A stretch of DNA of 5,241 bases from an uncultured Burkholderiales bacterium (GCA_903856995.1 CAIODK010000112.1:1-5241), one strand, 5' to 3'. Numbered from the stretch's first letter, positions 1-5,179 are shown. Numbers and translations: made by a program. Notes: generated by a model from the sequence alone, not told the origin.

Positions 1-25
1 AAGCCGCTCTGTGAGCGGCTTTTTT
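1..25 (+). terminator. Rho-independent terminator of a gene left of the window
   Basis: A 9-bp perfect stem (AAGCCGCTC at 1-9 pairing with GAGCGGCTT at 13-21) with a 3-nt TGT loop runs straight into a T tract (20-25). This is the textbook layout of an intrinsic terminator for transcription entering from the left on the plus strand. The gene it serves is outside the window. The base before position 1 is not visible, so whether it also ends minus-strand transcription leaving the TA genes cannot be judged. Confidence 0.85.
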
Positions 26-69
26 GTTGGGCGTTTGGCAGGTTCAGGTCGCCAAGTATTTGTTGAGAG

Positions 70-176
70 TTATTCTGCGAGTTTGTAGGTTTCTAAATAG
101 TCATCCACTGCGGCGATGAGTCTTCCACGGATGTTTCGATTGAACCGTTGTATCCCTTGTGGGTAAGCATTTCCAT
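70..176 (-). pseudogene. Remnant of a HicB-family antitoxin (internal deletion plus frameshift)
   Basis: A minus-strand ATG at 176-174 sits 5 nt after an AAGGAG ribosome binding site (187-182). It opens a reading frame with KGYNGSIE (residues 7-14) and VED (17-19), the conserved start of the HicB antitoxin family. That frame stops after 27 codons (TAG at 95-93). In another minus frame, codons from about 117 to 73 read AAVDDYLETYK and then LAE, ending at TAA (72-70); this matches the usual C-terminal motif of HicB proteins (A-VDDYLE). In intact members the two motifs are typically separated by roughly 35 residues; here they are adjacent and out of frame. I infer an internal deletion of about 100 bp that shifted the frame. 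No hicA toxin is visible. The 27-codon product may still be translated because the ribosome binding site is intact, but it would lack most of the fold. The gene lies 52 nt behind the RES toxin and could be co-transcribed with it. Confidence 0.72.
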
Positions 177-181
177 GTTGA

Positions 182-187
182 CTCCTT
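182..187 (-). promoter_or_regulatory. Strong ribosome binding site of the hicB remnant
   Basis: AAGGAG on the minus strand, 5 nt before the ATG at 176-174. It is a stronger ribosome binding site than those of the intact genes in the window. It supports the view that a real translated gene once started here, and it fixes the start of the remnant. Confidence 0.7.
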
Positions 188-228
188 AAATCGTTACGCT
201 CATTTTTAGCTGCAATGCAGACGTGTGC

Positions 229-939
229 CTATTCCGCCCACTCAAAACTCTGCACCCCATCGCTCATAAGCACATGCTGTGCGGATGTTTTGCAAAACCA
301 CCTTTGTTCTGATTCGCGTAGGTCGTTCATGCGCAAAGCGCACGGGCTAAAAACGGCGGCACACAAGTGGCCAGGGGCTCGTACCGACTCGTAGCGTATC
401 CATTGCACTGTGTCTTGCTCGCGAATCAAGGCGCCTAATGCGTGCGAATTTTCGTACTCACTGGGATGAGCCCAAACAGCGTGTGCTTGTATCCAAGGTT
501 GCGCGGTTAGGTCGATAGCCTTGCCCTGTACTGTGGCTTGAAACAATGTGTGTTGCGTGATCACTTGTGTTTTGACCAAGCCTTCGCTGTCCTGCACAAA
601 GCGCATTCGCCAATAAGCCAATTCTGCGCATACGGCATAAACACTGGCTGCGCCATACCAAAGTCCAGATTCGTGTGCGCGTCTAAATCGAGAAGCTTGC
701 TGTGGTTTGTAGCGAAACGGCGTACTTAGCAAATAGGGTAAGTTATCTGCTTCTGGTGGGTAGGGCGGTTTACTGCTGTCTAGCAAAGACTCCAGTAAAT
801 CTTGCTCTGCATTGTTGTCCACCAAGCGGAGAGTGGCTGCAATGTGCTGAGTTTCTACGCCGCGCCAAACCTCCATGGCCAGCGGGCTGTGGTGTTCGGC
901 CACCCAGCTAACTTGCCACAGCGCGGGCGCGGTTGTCAT
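229..939 (-). CDS. RES-domain toxin (predicted NAD+-consuming) of a RES-Xre type II TA module
   Basis: A 236-residue protein. RES toxins of characterised RES-Xre pairs break down NAD+ (NAD+ phosphorylase or glycohydrolase type) and halt growth; that activity is inferred here from the family. The RES signature is visible in order: RFRR at 84-87, GLWYGAASVY at 92-101, the A-E-AYWR helix with E106 at 105-111, and IRYESVR at 181-187 followed by G-AAVF at 190-197. The Arg, Tyr, Glu and late Ser expected at the active site (R84-R87, Y95, E106, S185) are all present, so it looks intact. The chosen start is the ATG at 939-937, which overlaps the antitoxin stop (TGA 938-936) as ATGA. It has no good ribosome binding site of its own, so translation is probably coupled to the antitoxin. 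An in-frame upstream ATG at 1050 would lie deep inside the antitoxin gene and was rejected. Its A/T content is visibly higher than that of the dusB-purH genes, consistent with a horizontally acquired accessory gene. Confidence 0.88.
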   Translation of the reverse strand: MTTAPALWQVSWVAEHHSPLAMEVWRGVETQHIAATLRLVDNNAEQDLLESLLDSSKPPYPPEADNLPYLLSTPFRYKPQQASRFRRAHESGLWYGAASVYAVCAELAYWRMRFVQDSEGLVKTQVITQHTLFQATVQGKAIDLTAQPWIQAHAVWAHPSEYENSHALGALIREQDTVQWIRYESVRAPGHLCAAVFSPCALRMNDLRESEQRWFCKTSAQHVLMSDGVQSFEWAE

Positions 940-1307
940 GAGGGGGCTCGCATCCCGTCTAGGTAAGCCAGTGTGGTCACCAAGCCCTCGGGGCTTTCTA
1001 GCAACTTGGCGGGCACACCTTGCAGCGCCTTGTTGTGCGTGTGCATCCACGTCATGCGCTTGGCATCGTCGCCACCCACCAGCGGGTCGAGCGAGCGATA
1101 CACCCGCACCAGCAGCAAGGCAAGCTGGCCCTCTTTAGAACTGGGGTTAATCCCGCGCCCAGCACGAATGCGGGTGATGGTGGGCTCGCTCAGCCCAATC
1201 ACGCGGGCCAAGGAAGCGTTGGTGAGCTTCAGAAACTCGGCTGTACGTGCTGTGGCTTTGGCCAACACGGCGGCTGCATCTGGAGTAGTTTTGAGAAGGG
1301 GTTGCAT
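936..1307 (-). CDS. Xre/MbcA/ParS-family antitoxin of the RES-Xre module
   Basis: A 123-residue antitoxin that should bind and block the RES toxin and autoregulate the operon. Residues about 20-50 form an Xre-like helix-turn-helix (A-LARVIGLSEPTITRIRAG). Residues about 65-120 match the C-terminal toxin-binding domain of this family (older name DUF2384): VRVYRSLDPLVGGD, the W-HT-NKALQGVPAKLL block at 87-103, then SPEGL and AYLDGMR. The ATG at 1307-1305 is preceded on the minus strand by AAAGGA (1320-1315) with 7 nt spacing, which fixes the start. The gene lies immediately upstream of the toxin with a 4-bp ATGA overlap, the normal order for this TA type. A 14-bp palindrome over its ribosome binding site is the probable operator. 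Length and domains are typical, and nothing is missing. Confidence 0.92.
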   Translation of the reverse strand: MQPLLKTTPDAAAVLAKATARTAEFLKLTNASLARVIGLSEPTITRIRAGRGINPSSKEGQLALLLVRVYRSLDPLVGGDDAKRMTWMHTHNKALQGVPAKLLESPEGLVTTLAYLDGMRAPS

Positions 1308-1314
1308 GAATAAA

Positions 1315-1320
1315 TCCTTT
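1315..1320 (-). promoter_or_regulatory. Ribosome binding site of the Xre antitoxin
   Basis: AAAGGA on the minus strand, 7 nt before the ATG at 1307-1305. It overlaps the left arm of the 14-bp palindrome, so a bound repressor would cover the DNA encoding it. Confidence 0.75.
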
Positions 1321-1344
1321 CATATGAAAGATTAACATATAAAG
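1317..1344. promoter_or_regulatory. Palindromic operator with an extra half-site between divergent antitoxin genes
   Basis: CTTTCATATGAAAG (1317-1330) is a perfect 14-bp palindrome. Its right half, CATATGAAAG (1321-1330), is repeated imperfectly as CATATAAAG (1336-1344), 15 bp further on and on the same face of the helix give or take half a turn. Both lie in the 44-bp A/T-rich gap between the minus-strand Xre antitoxin and the plus-strand helix-turn-helix gene. Antitoxins of these families usually repress their own promoter through such inverted repeats, so this is the expected operator. Any promoter elements of both genes must overlap it. TATAAA at 1338-1343 is a possible -10 for the plus strand, but it would place the RNA start almost at the start codon. 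No convincing -35 boxes were found. Confidence 0.65.
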
Positions 1345-1345
1345 G
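1341..1345 (+). promoter_or_regulatory. Ribosome binding site deciding the TTG start of the solitary antitoxin
   Basis: AAAGG, 6 nt before TTG 1352. With the in-frame TAA at 1340-1342 it leaves TTG 1352 as the most upstream usable start. It overlaps the second operator half-site. Confidence 0.5.
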
Positions 1346-1351
1346 CATCAA

Positions 1352-1627
1352 TTGATTGTTTTTAAATCAAAAATTCGCTCGAAACAAACGCTGCGCACGC
1401 ATGTGGTGGAGGACAAACCAGCGCCTGAGGTTACGGCGGTTGAACTGCTGGCGCTGCGTGAGCGCCTACATTTGTCACGCGCTGTTTTTGCGCGTTACTT
1501 GCGAACCAAGCCGCGCACGCTTGAGAACTGGGAGCAGGGGCGGGCTAAACCTAATACGCATGCGGCTTTGCTCATTCGCCTTGTCGAGAAATATCCAGAT
1601 ACGGTTGGGCGTTTGGCGACGGTCTGA
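1352..1627 (+). CDS. Solitary NadS/HigA-like helix-turn-helix antitoxin with altered N-terminus
   Basis: A 91-residue protein. From residue 13 on it matches small Xre-type antitoxins that normally follow a RelE/HigB-like toxin gene: TLRTH at 13-17, KPAPEVT at 22-28, then the helix-turn-helix ELLALRERLHLSRAVFARYL (31-50), RTLENWEQGRAKPN (55-68) and a KYPDTVGRLA tail (80-89). Family members usually carry some 15-20 further residues (a D/E-L-GF--L--REG stretch) before TLRTH; here a short basic, unrelated-looking MIVFKSKIRSK takes their place. There is no in-frame ATG. TTG at 1352 is the best start because AAAGG (1341-1345) lies 6 nt before it and a stop (TAA 1340-1342) closes the frame upstream; GTG at 1403 or 1406 are alternatives without a ribosome binding site. 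No toxin gene lies next to it, so the gene seems to have lost its toxin and its own 5' end. It may still bind DNA. Its TGA directly abuts the stop codon of the convergent yqaA-like gene. Confidence 0.75.
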   Translation: MIVFKSKIRSKQTLRTHVVEDKPAPEVTAVELLALRERLHLSRAVFARYLRTKPRTLENWEQGRAKPNTHAALLIRLVEKYPDTVGRLATV

Positions 1628-2122
1628 TTAACCAACCCCCCAATGCTGCGGAAACACCCAAAGCAACCCACCCGTCATCACCACATACCTAGCAAACTTG
1701 CCTACTGCCATGTAGACCACGCACGGCCAAAAGGGCAGGCGCAGCCAGCCGGCGACGGCGCACAGGGGGTCGCCCACGCCGGGGAGCCAGCTCAGTAGGC
1801 AGGCTTTGGGACCTAGGGCGTGCAGCCAGCGCAGGGCGCGGGCGTCTTGGGCTGAGGTTTCTTGGTGGCGCAGTTTGTCGCTCACCTTGTGTGCGCCGTG
1901 GCCCATCCACCAGCTGATGGCGCCGCCCACGGTGTTGCCTGCCGTGGCGACGAAGATGGCGGGCCAAAACAGCGCGGGGTTGAGTTTGACCAAGCCAAAC
2001 ACCACCGGCTCTGAGCCCAGCGGCAGCAGGGTGGCCGACACCAGCGACACCACAAACACCGTGCTCAGCCCAAATTCGGGCAAAGCAAAGGCGGTGAGTA
2101 CAGATTGCATCCAAATTTCCAT
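1628..2122 (-). CDS. YqaA-family (DedA/VTT-like) inner membrane protein
   Basis: A 164-residue protein of the small YqaA branch of the DedA/VTT (SNARE-associated) superfamily. Larger DedA relatives include undecaprenyl-phosphate flippases and proteins needed for membrane homeostasis; the substrate of YqaA itself is not established. Family marks are PLGSEP (34-39, with the buried acidic E38), GNTVGG (62-67), a cytoplasmic-looking charged stretch (79-98), WLPGVGDP (112-119) and the late GKFARY (141-146, with R145). Hydrophobic segments lie at about 19-35, 51-72, 107-127 and 130-156. I chose ATG 2122-2120 because homologues begin with a short MExW-like segment. ATG at 2110 is the alternative, and the TTG at 2161 is unlikely. 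There is no clear ribosome binding site. It is divergent from dusB, shares its control region, and converges on the solitary antitoxin with no spacer and no terminator between them. Confidence 0.82.
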   Translation of the reverse strand: MEIWMQSVLTAFALPEFGLSTVFVVSLVSATLLPLGSEPVVFGLVKLNPALFWPAIFVATAGNTVGGAISWWMGHGAHKVSDKLRHQETSAQDARALRWLHALGPKACLLSWLPGVGDPLCAVAGWLRLPFWPCVVYMAVGKFARYVVMTGGLLWVFPQHWGVG

Positions 2123-2172
2123 GCGTTTGAGTGTATCGATGGCACCGACCAATCTGTGCAAACGCTGACGAA

Positions 2173-2191
2173 ATGGTCATTTAATGACCAT
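2173..2191. promoter_or_regulatory. 19-bp inverted repeat, probable operator between yqaA and dusB
   Basis: ATGGTCATT-T-AATGACCAT: two perfect 9-bp arms around one central base. The symmetry is that of a site for a dimeric regulator, and a TGGTC/GACCA pair is reminiscent of GntR-type (FadR/FCD-like) operators, though this does not identify the protein. It is not followed by a T tract and is not a terminator. Its centre (2182) lies about 42 bp before the RNA start predicted from the dusB -10 box, a position typical of activators that replace a weak -35. It could equally repress the divergent yqaA-like gene. Confidence 0.6.
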
Positions 2192-2193
2192 AT

Positions 2194-2208
2194 GCTGAAA
2201 TTTTGGGC
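2194..2208. promoter_or_regulatory. Candidate Fis binding site at the dusB-fis-purH promoter
   Basis: GCTGAAATTTTGGGC agrees with the Fis core pattern (G and C at the ends seven bases from the centre, A/T-rich middle, purine/pyrimidine steps at plus and minus 3-4). Only the left pyrimidine at 2197 deviates, being G. It lies between the 19-bp repeat and the -10 box, so a bound Fis dimer would hinder RNA polymerase. In E. coli the dusB-fis promoter is repressed by Fis; the same feedback is inferred here. Confidence 0.5.
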
Positions 2209-2211
2209 AGG

Positions 2212-2217
2212 TACAAT
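2212..2217 (+). promoter_or_regulatory. -10 box of the dusB-fis-purH promoter
   Basis: TACAAT matches the sigma-70 -10 consensus at five of six positions, in an otherwise G/C-rich setting 40 bp before the dusB ATG. RNA would start near 2224, giving a leader of about 33 nt. No good -35 is seen 16-18 bp upstream (around 2188-2195, CATATG-like), which suggests dependence on an activator or on flanking protein sites. Confidence 0.6.
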
Positions 2218-2256
2218 TGCGCCTCCTTTTTAAGCACTCCTCACTTTCACTTCCCC

Positions 2257-3291
2257 ATGCACATCGGCCCCTACACACTGACAAACAACCTGTTTGTCGC
2301 GCCGATGGCTGGCGTGACCGACCGGCCGTTTCGCATGTTGTGCAAGCAGTTGGGCGCGGGCTATGCGGTGAGCGAGATGGTCACCTCGCGCAAAGATTTG
2401 TGGACCAGCCTCAAAACCTCGCGACGCGCCGACCACACCGGCGAGAGCGGCCCGATTGCTGTGCAAATCGCCGGCACGGATGCGGCCATGATGGCCGAGG
2501 CGGCGGTGTACAACATTGAGCGCGGTGCGCAGATCATCGACATCAACATGGGTTGCCCCGCCAAGAAGGTGTGCAACAAATGGGCGGGCTCAGCCTTGAT
2601 GCAAGACGAGCCCTTGGCCATGTCCATCGTGCAAGCGGTGGTGGATGCAGCGCAGCCCCACGGCGTGCCTGTGACGCTCAAGATGCGCACCGGCTGGTGC
2701 AACGCACACAAAAACGCCGTGGCCTTGGCCCGCGCTGCCGAGGCGGCAGGTGTGCAGATGATCACCGTGCATGGCCGCACCCGCGAGCAAGGCTACAAAG
2801 GTTTGGCCGAATACGACACCATCACGGCAGTGAAGCAAGCCGTGCGCGTGCCCGTGGTGGCCAATGGCGACATTGACTCGCCCGAGAAGGCCAAAGAAGT
2901 TTTAAAGTACACCGGCGCCGATGCGCTGATGATTGGCCGCGCCGCTCAAGGCCGCCCTTGGATATTCCGCGAGATTGCGCACTACTTGACCACGGGCCAG
3001 CATTTGGCGCAACCCTTGGTGCAAGAGGTGAGCCGCTTGTTGCTGGCGCACCTCGACGACCACTACGCCCTGTATGGCGAACGCACGGGTGTGCGCAGCG
3101 CCCGCAAACACATTGCTTGGTACATCCGCAGCTTGCCCGATGGCGAGGCGTTTCGCCAACACATGAACACCCTAGAAGACAGCGCGTCGCAACACCGCGC
3201 CGTGGCTGCTTTCTTCGATGTTTTGGGACAAGCGCATGAGCGCTTGCCCGAACCTGTTTTATCCGTTGAACCGTTAGCTTTGCATGAGTAA
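2257..3291 (+). CDS. dusB: tRNA-dihydrouridine synthase B
   Basis: A 344-residue FMN enzyme that uses NADPH to reduce a D-loop uridine of tRNA (U17 for E. coli DusB) to dihydrouridine. A TIM-barrel core is visible: APMAGVTDRPFR (15-26, FMN binding), PIAVQIAG, then DINMGCPAKKV with the catalytic Cys at residue 100, LKMRTGW with K142, TVHGRTREQGYKG with H172 and R174, VANGDI and ALMIGRAAQGRPWIF (FMN phosphate loop). The remainder is the helical tRNA-binding domain. The ATG at 2257 gives the normal start MHIGPYTL; an in-frame TTG at 2203 would lie upstream of the predicted RNA start. There is no strong ribosome binding site. It is the first gene of the operon and its last 8 bp overlap fis, an arrangement shared with many Gram-negative bacteria. 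Confidence 0.96.
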   Translation: MHIGPYTLTNNLFVAPMAGVTDRPFRMLCKQLGAGYAVSEMVTSRKDLWTSLKTSRRADHTGESGPIAVQIAGTDAAMMAEAAVYNIERGAQIIDINMGCPAKKVCNKWAGSALMQDEPLAMSIVQAVVDAAQPHGVPVTLKMRTGWCNAHKNAVALARAAEAAGVQMITVHGRTREQGYKGLAEYDTITAVKQAVRVPVVANGDIDSPEKAKEVLKYTGADALMIGRAAQGRPWIFREIAHYLTTGQHLAQPLVQEVSRLLLAHLDDHYALYGERTGVRSARKHIAWYIRSLPDGEAFRQHMNTLEDSASQHRAVAAFFDVLGQAHERLPEPVLSVEPLALHE

Positions 3292-3520
3292 AAAACAAAT
3301 TGAAGAGGTGGTGCGTGCCAGCCTCGAGGCCTATTTTCGCGACCTCAAAGGCACGGAGCCCGACAACTTGCACGACATGATGGTGCGCGTGGTGGAAAAA
3401 CCGCTGCTTGAAATCGTCATGCAACACGCCGACCTCAACCAATCCCGCGCCGCCGAATGGCTGGGGCTGAATCGCAACACCTTGCGTAAAAAACTTCTCG
3501 ACCACAAACTTATCAAATAA
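3284..3520 (+). CDS. fis: Fis family DNA-binding nucleoid protein
   Basis: A 78-residue protein, shorter than the 98-residue E. coli Fis but normal for betaproteobacteria. The N-terminal part (EEVVRASLEAYFRDL, 7-21) and the helix DNLHDMMVRVVEKPLLEIVMQHA (27-49) form the dimer core. The C-terminal helix-turn-helix is LNQSRAAEWLGLNRNTLRKKL (51-71). Fis bends DNA, shapes the nucleoid and controls stable RNA and growth-phase genes. The ATG at 3284 lies inside the end of dusB (stop 3289-3291) without its own ribosome binding site, so translation is probably coupled to dusB. A candidate Fis site at 2194-2208 suggests feedback on the operon. purH starts 9 bp after its stop. Confidence 0.96.
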   Translation: MSKKQIEEVVRASLEAYFRDLKGTEPDNLHDMMVRVVEKPLLEIVMQHADLNQSRAAEWLGLNRNTLRKKLLDHKLIK

Positions 3521-3529
3521 AGCTGCCCC

Positions 3530-5158
3530 ATGAAAGCACTCATCTCCGTCTCTGACAAAACTGGCATCCTTGAACTCGCGCGTGACTTGCACGCCTTGGG
3601 CGTGGGCCTCATCTCCACCGGCGGTACAGCCAAGCTTTTGGCTGAGCAAGGCTTGCCCGTCACTGAAGTGGCTGAAGTCACAGGCTTCCCCGAAATGCTC
3701 GACGGCCGCGTCAAAACCCTGCACCCTAAAGTGCACGGCGGTTTGCTGGCGCGTCGCGACACGCCCGAACACATGGCCGCTTTGAAGGCGCATGGCATCG
3801 AGACCATCGATCTGCTCATCGTCAACCTCTACCCGTTTGAAGCCACTGTGGCCAAGCCCGGCTGCACGCTGGCCGACGCGATTGAAAACATCGACATCGG
3901 CGGCCCCGCCATGGTGCGCTCTGCCGCCAAGAACTGGAAAGACGTGGCCGTGTTGACCGACGCGGACCAATACCCCGCCGTGATCGCCGAACTCAAAGCA
4001 TCACACGCGCAAGGTCAAAGCAAGTTGAGCGACAAGCTGCGCTTTGCGTTGTCTGTGGCTGCGTTCAACCGCATCAGCCAATACGACGGCGCGATCAGCA
4101 ACTACCTCTCCAGTGTGAGCTTTGAAGCCGAAAAACTGAGCGAAGAATACGTGCCAGAGCGCGCCCAATTCAGCGGCCAGTTCAACGAGCAATACGTCAA
4201 AGTGCAAGACCTGCGCTACGGTGAAAACAGCCACCAGCAAGCCGCTTGGTACCGCGACCTGGCTCCGGCTGCGGGTTCACTCGCCACCGGCGTGCAGTTG
4301 CAAGGCAAGGAGCTGTCCTACAACAACATCGCCGACGCCGACGCGGCGTGGGAATGTGTGAAGAGCTTTGACACGGGAGCCAACGGCGACCCTTCACAGT
4401 TCGCGGCGTGTGTCATCGTCAAACACGCCAACCCTTGCGGCGTGGCCGTGGGTGTGAACCCGCTCGAGGCCTACAGCAAGGCCTTCCAAACCGACCCCAC
4501 CAGCGCGTTTGGCGGCATCATCGCCTTCAACCGTCCTGTGGACAAAGCAGCTGCCGAAGCCGTGAGCAAGCAATTCGTCGAAGTGCTGATGGCCCCGGCG
4601 TTCACGCCCGAGGCGCTGGCGGTGTTCAAGTCCAAGGTGAATGTGCGCATCCTGCAAATCGAACTTCCGGCCGACGGCAGCCGCGGCGGCAACGCCATCG
4701 ACATCAAGCGCGTGAGTTCAGGCCTGCTGATGCAGACCGCCGACAGCCATGAACTGGCGCTCTCCGACCTGAAGGTCGTGACCCGGGTTCAGCCCACGGC
4801 GCAGCAGTTGCAGGACCTGCTGTTCGCCTGGAAAGTGGCGAAGTACGTCAAGTCCAACGCCATCGTGTTCTGCGCCAACGGCATGACCATGGGCGTGGGC
4901 GCAGGCCAGATGAGCCGGCTGGACTCGGCGCGCATTGCCAGCATCAAGGCGCAGCACGCCGGGCTGTCCTTGCAGGGCACGGTCGTGGCCAGCGACGCCT
5001 TCTTTCCCTTCCGTGACGGCCTGGACGTGGTGGTCGATGCCGGCGCCAACTGCGTCATTCAGCCCGGTGGCAGCATGCGCGACCAGGAAGTGATCGCCGC
5101 CGCCGACGAGCGCGGCGTGGCCATGGTGTTCAGCGGCGTCAGGCACTTCCGTCATTGA
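3530..5158 (+). CDS. purH: Bifunctional AICAR transformylase / IMP cyclohydrolase
   Basis: A 542-residue cytosolic enzyme of full length that catalyses the last two steps of de novo IMP synthesis: formylation of AICAR with 10-formyl-tetrahydrofolate, then ring closure. The N-terminal MGS-like cyclohydrolase domain (about 1-190) shows SVSDKTGI, STGGTAKLL, GRVKTLHPKVHGG, NLYPF and ENIDIGGPAMVRSAAKN. The transformylase domain (about 200-542) shows LRYGENSHQQAA, the catalytic Lys-His pair K298-H299 in VKHANPCG, SAFGGIIAFN, GQMSRLDSA, DAFFPFRDG and the C-terminal FSGVRHFRH. The ATG at 3530 follows the fis stop by 9 bp with only a weak purine run before it. From about 4570-4690 onward codon choice changes: all ten Gln codons after 4690 are CAG, whereas CAA dominates earlier; Leu becomes mostly CTG and Lys mostly AAG. 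The protein stays intact, so the 3' part may come from a related strain by recombination or reflect an assembly join. In many betaproteobacteria ruvC follows; here a repeat begins instead. Confidence 0.97.
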   Translation: MKALISVSDKTGILELARDLHALGVGLISTGGTAKLLAEQGLPVTEVAEVTGFPEMLDGRVKTLHPKVHGGLLARRDTPEHMAALKAHGIETIDLLIVNLYPFEATVAKPGCTLADAIENIDIGGPAMVRSAAKNWKDVAVLTDADQYPAVIAELKASHAQGQSKLSDKLRFALSVAAFNRISQYDGAISNYLSSVSFEAEKLSEEYVPERAQFSGQFNEQYVKVQDLRYGENSHQQAAWYRDLAPAAGSLATGVQLQGKELSYNNIADADAAWECVKSFDTGANGDPSQFAACVIVKHANPCGVAVGVNPLEAYSKAFQTDPTSAFGGIIAFNRPVDKAAAEAVSKQFVEVLMAPAFTPEALAVFKSKVNVRILQIELPADGSRGGNAIDIKRVSSGLLMQTADSHELALSDLKVVTRVQPTAQQLQDLLFAWKVAKYVKSNAIVFCANGMTMGVGAGQMSRLDSARIASIKAQHAGLSLQGTVVASDAFFPFRDGLDVVVDAGANCVIQPGGSMRDQEVIAAADERGVAMVFSGVRHFRH

Positions 5159-5179
5159 TTCAGGGCGCTGGTGACCTGT

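Noticed and set aside
210..220. CTGCA-A-TGCAG palindrome between the RES toxin and the hicB remnant
   Set aside because: Its arms are only 5 bp around one base, no T tract follows on the toxin strand, and there is no promoter in clear relation to it; chance is likely.
458..661. Short frames overlapping the RES toxin on both strands
   Set aside because: They have no ribosome binding site or recognisable motif and lie fully within the well-supported toxin gene.
940..1050. Longer N-terminus for the RES toxin from an ATG at 1050
   Set aside because: The extra 37 residues lie wholly inside the antitoxin gene in another frame, are Arg/Ala-rich and have no RES similarity. The ATGA overlap gives a far better start.
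2123..2161. TTG at 2161 as the yqaA start
   Set aside because: It adds 13 residues unlike the family start and has no ribosome binding site; ATG at 2122 fits better.
2203..2256. TTG at 2203 as the dusB start
   Set aside because: It lies upstream of the -10 box and of the predicted RNA start, and the added residues are not part of the DusB fold.
2822..3970. A 382-codon minus-strand open frame
   Set aside because: It runs opposite to dusB, fis and purH, all of which have clear family motifs. Its His/Arg/Val-rich composition is typical of the antisense of G/C-rich genes, and no domain is recognisable.
4001..5155. Several minus-strand open frames of 66-145 codons across purH
   Set aside because: They are antisense shadows of purH; its motifs are continuous through the whole region.
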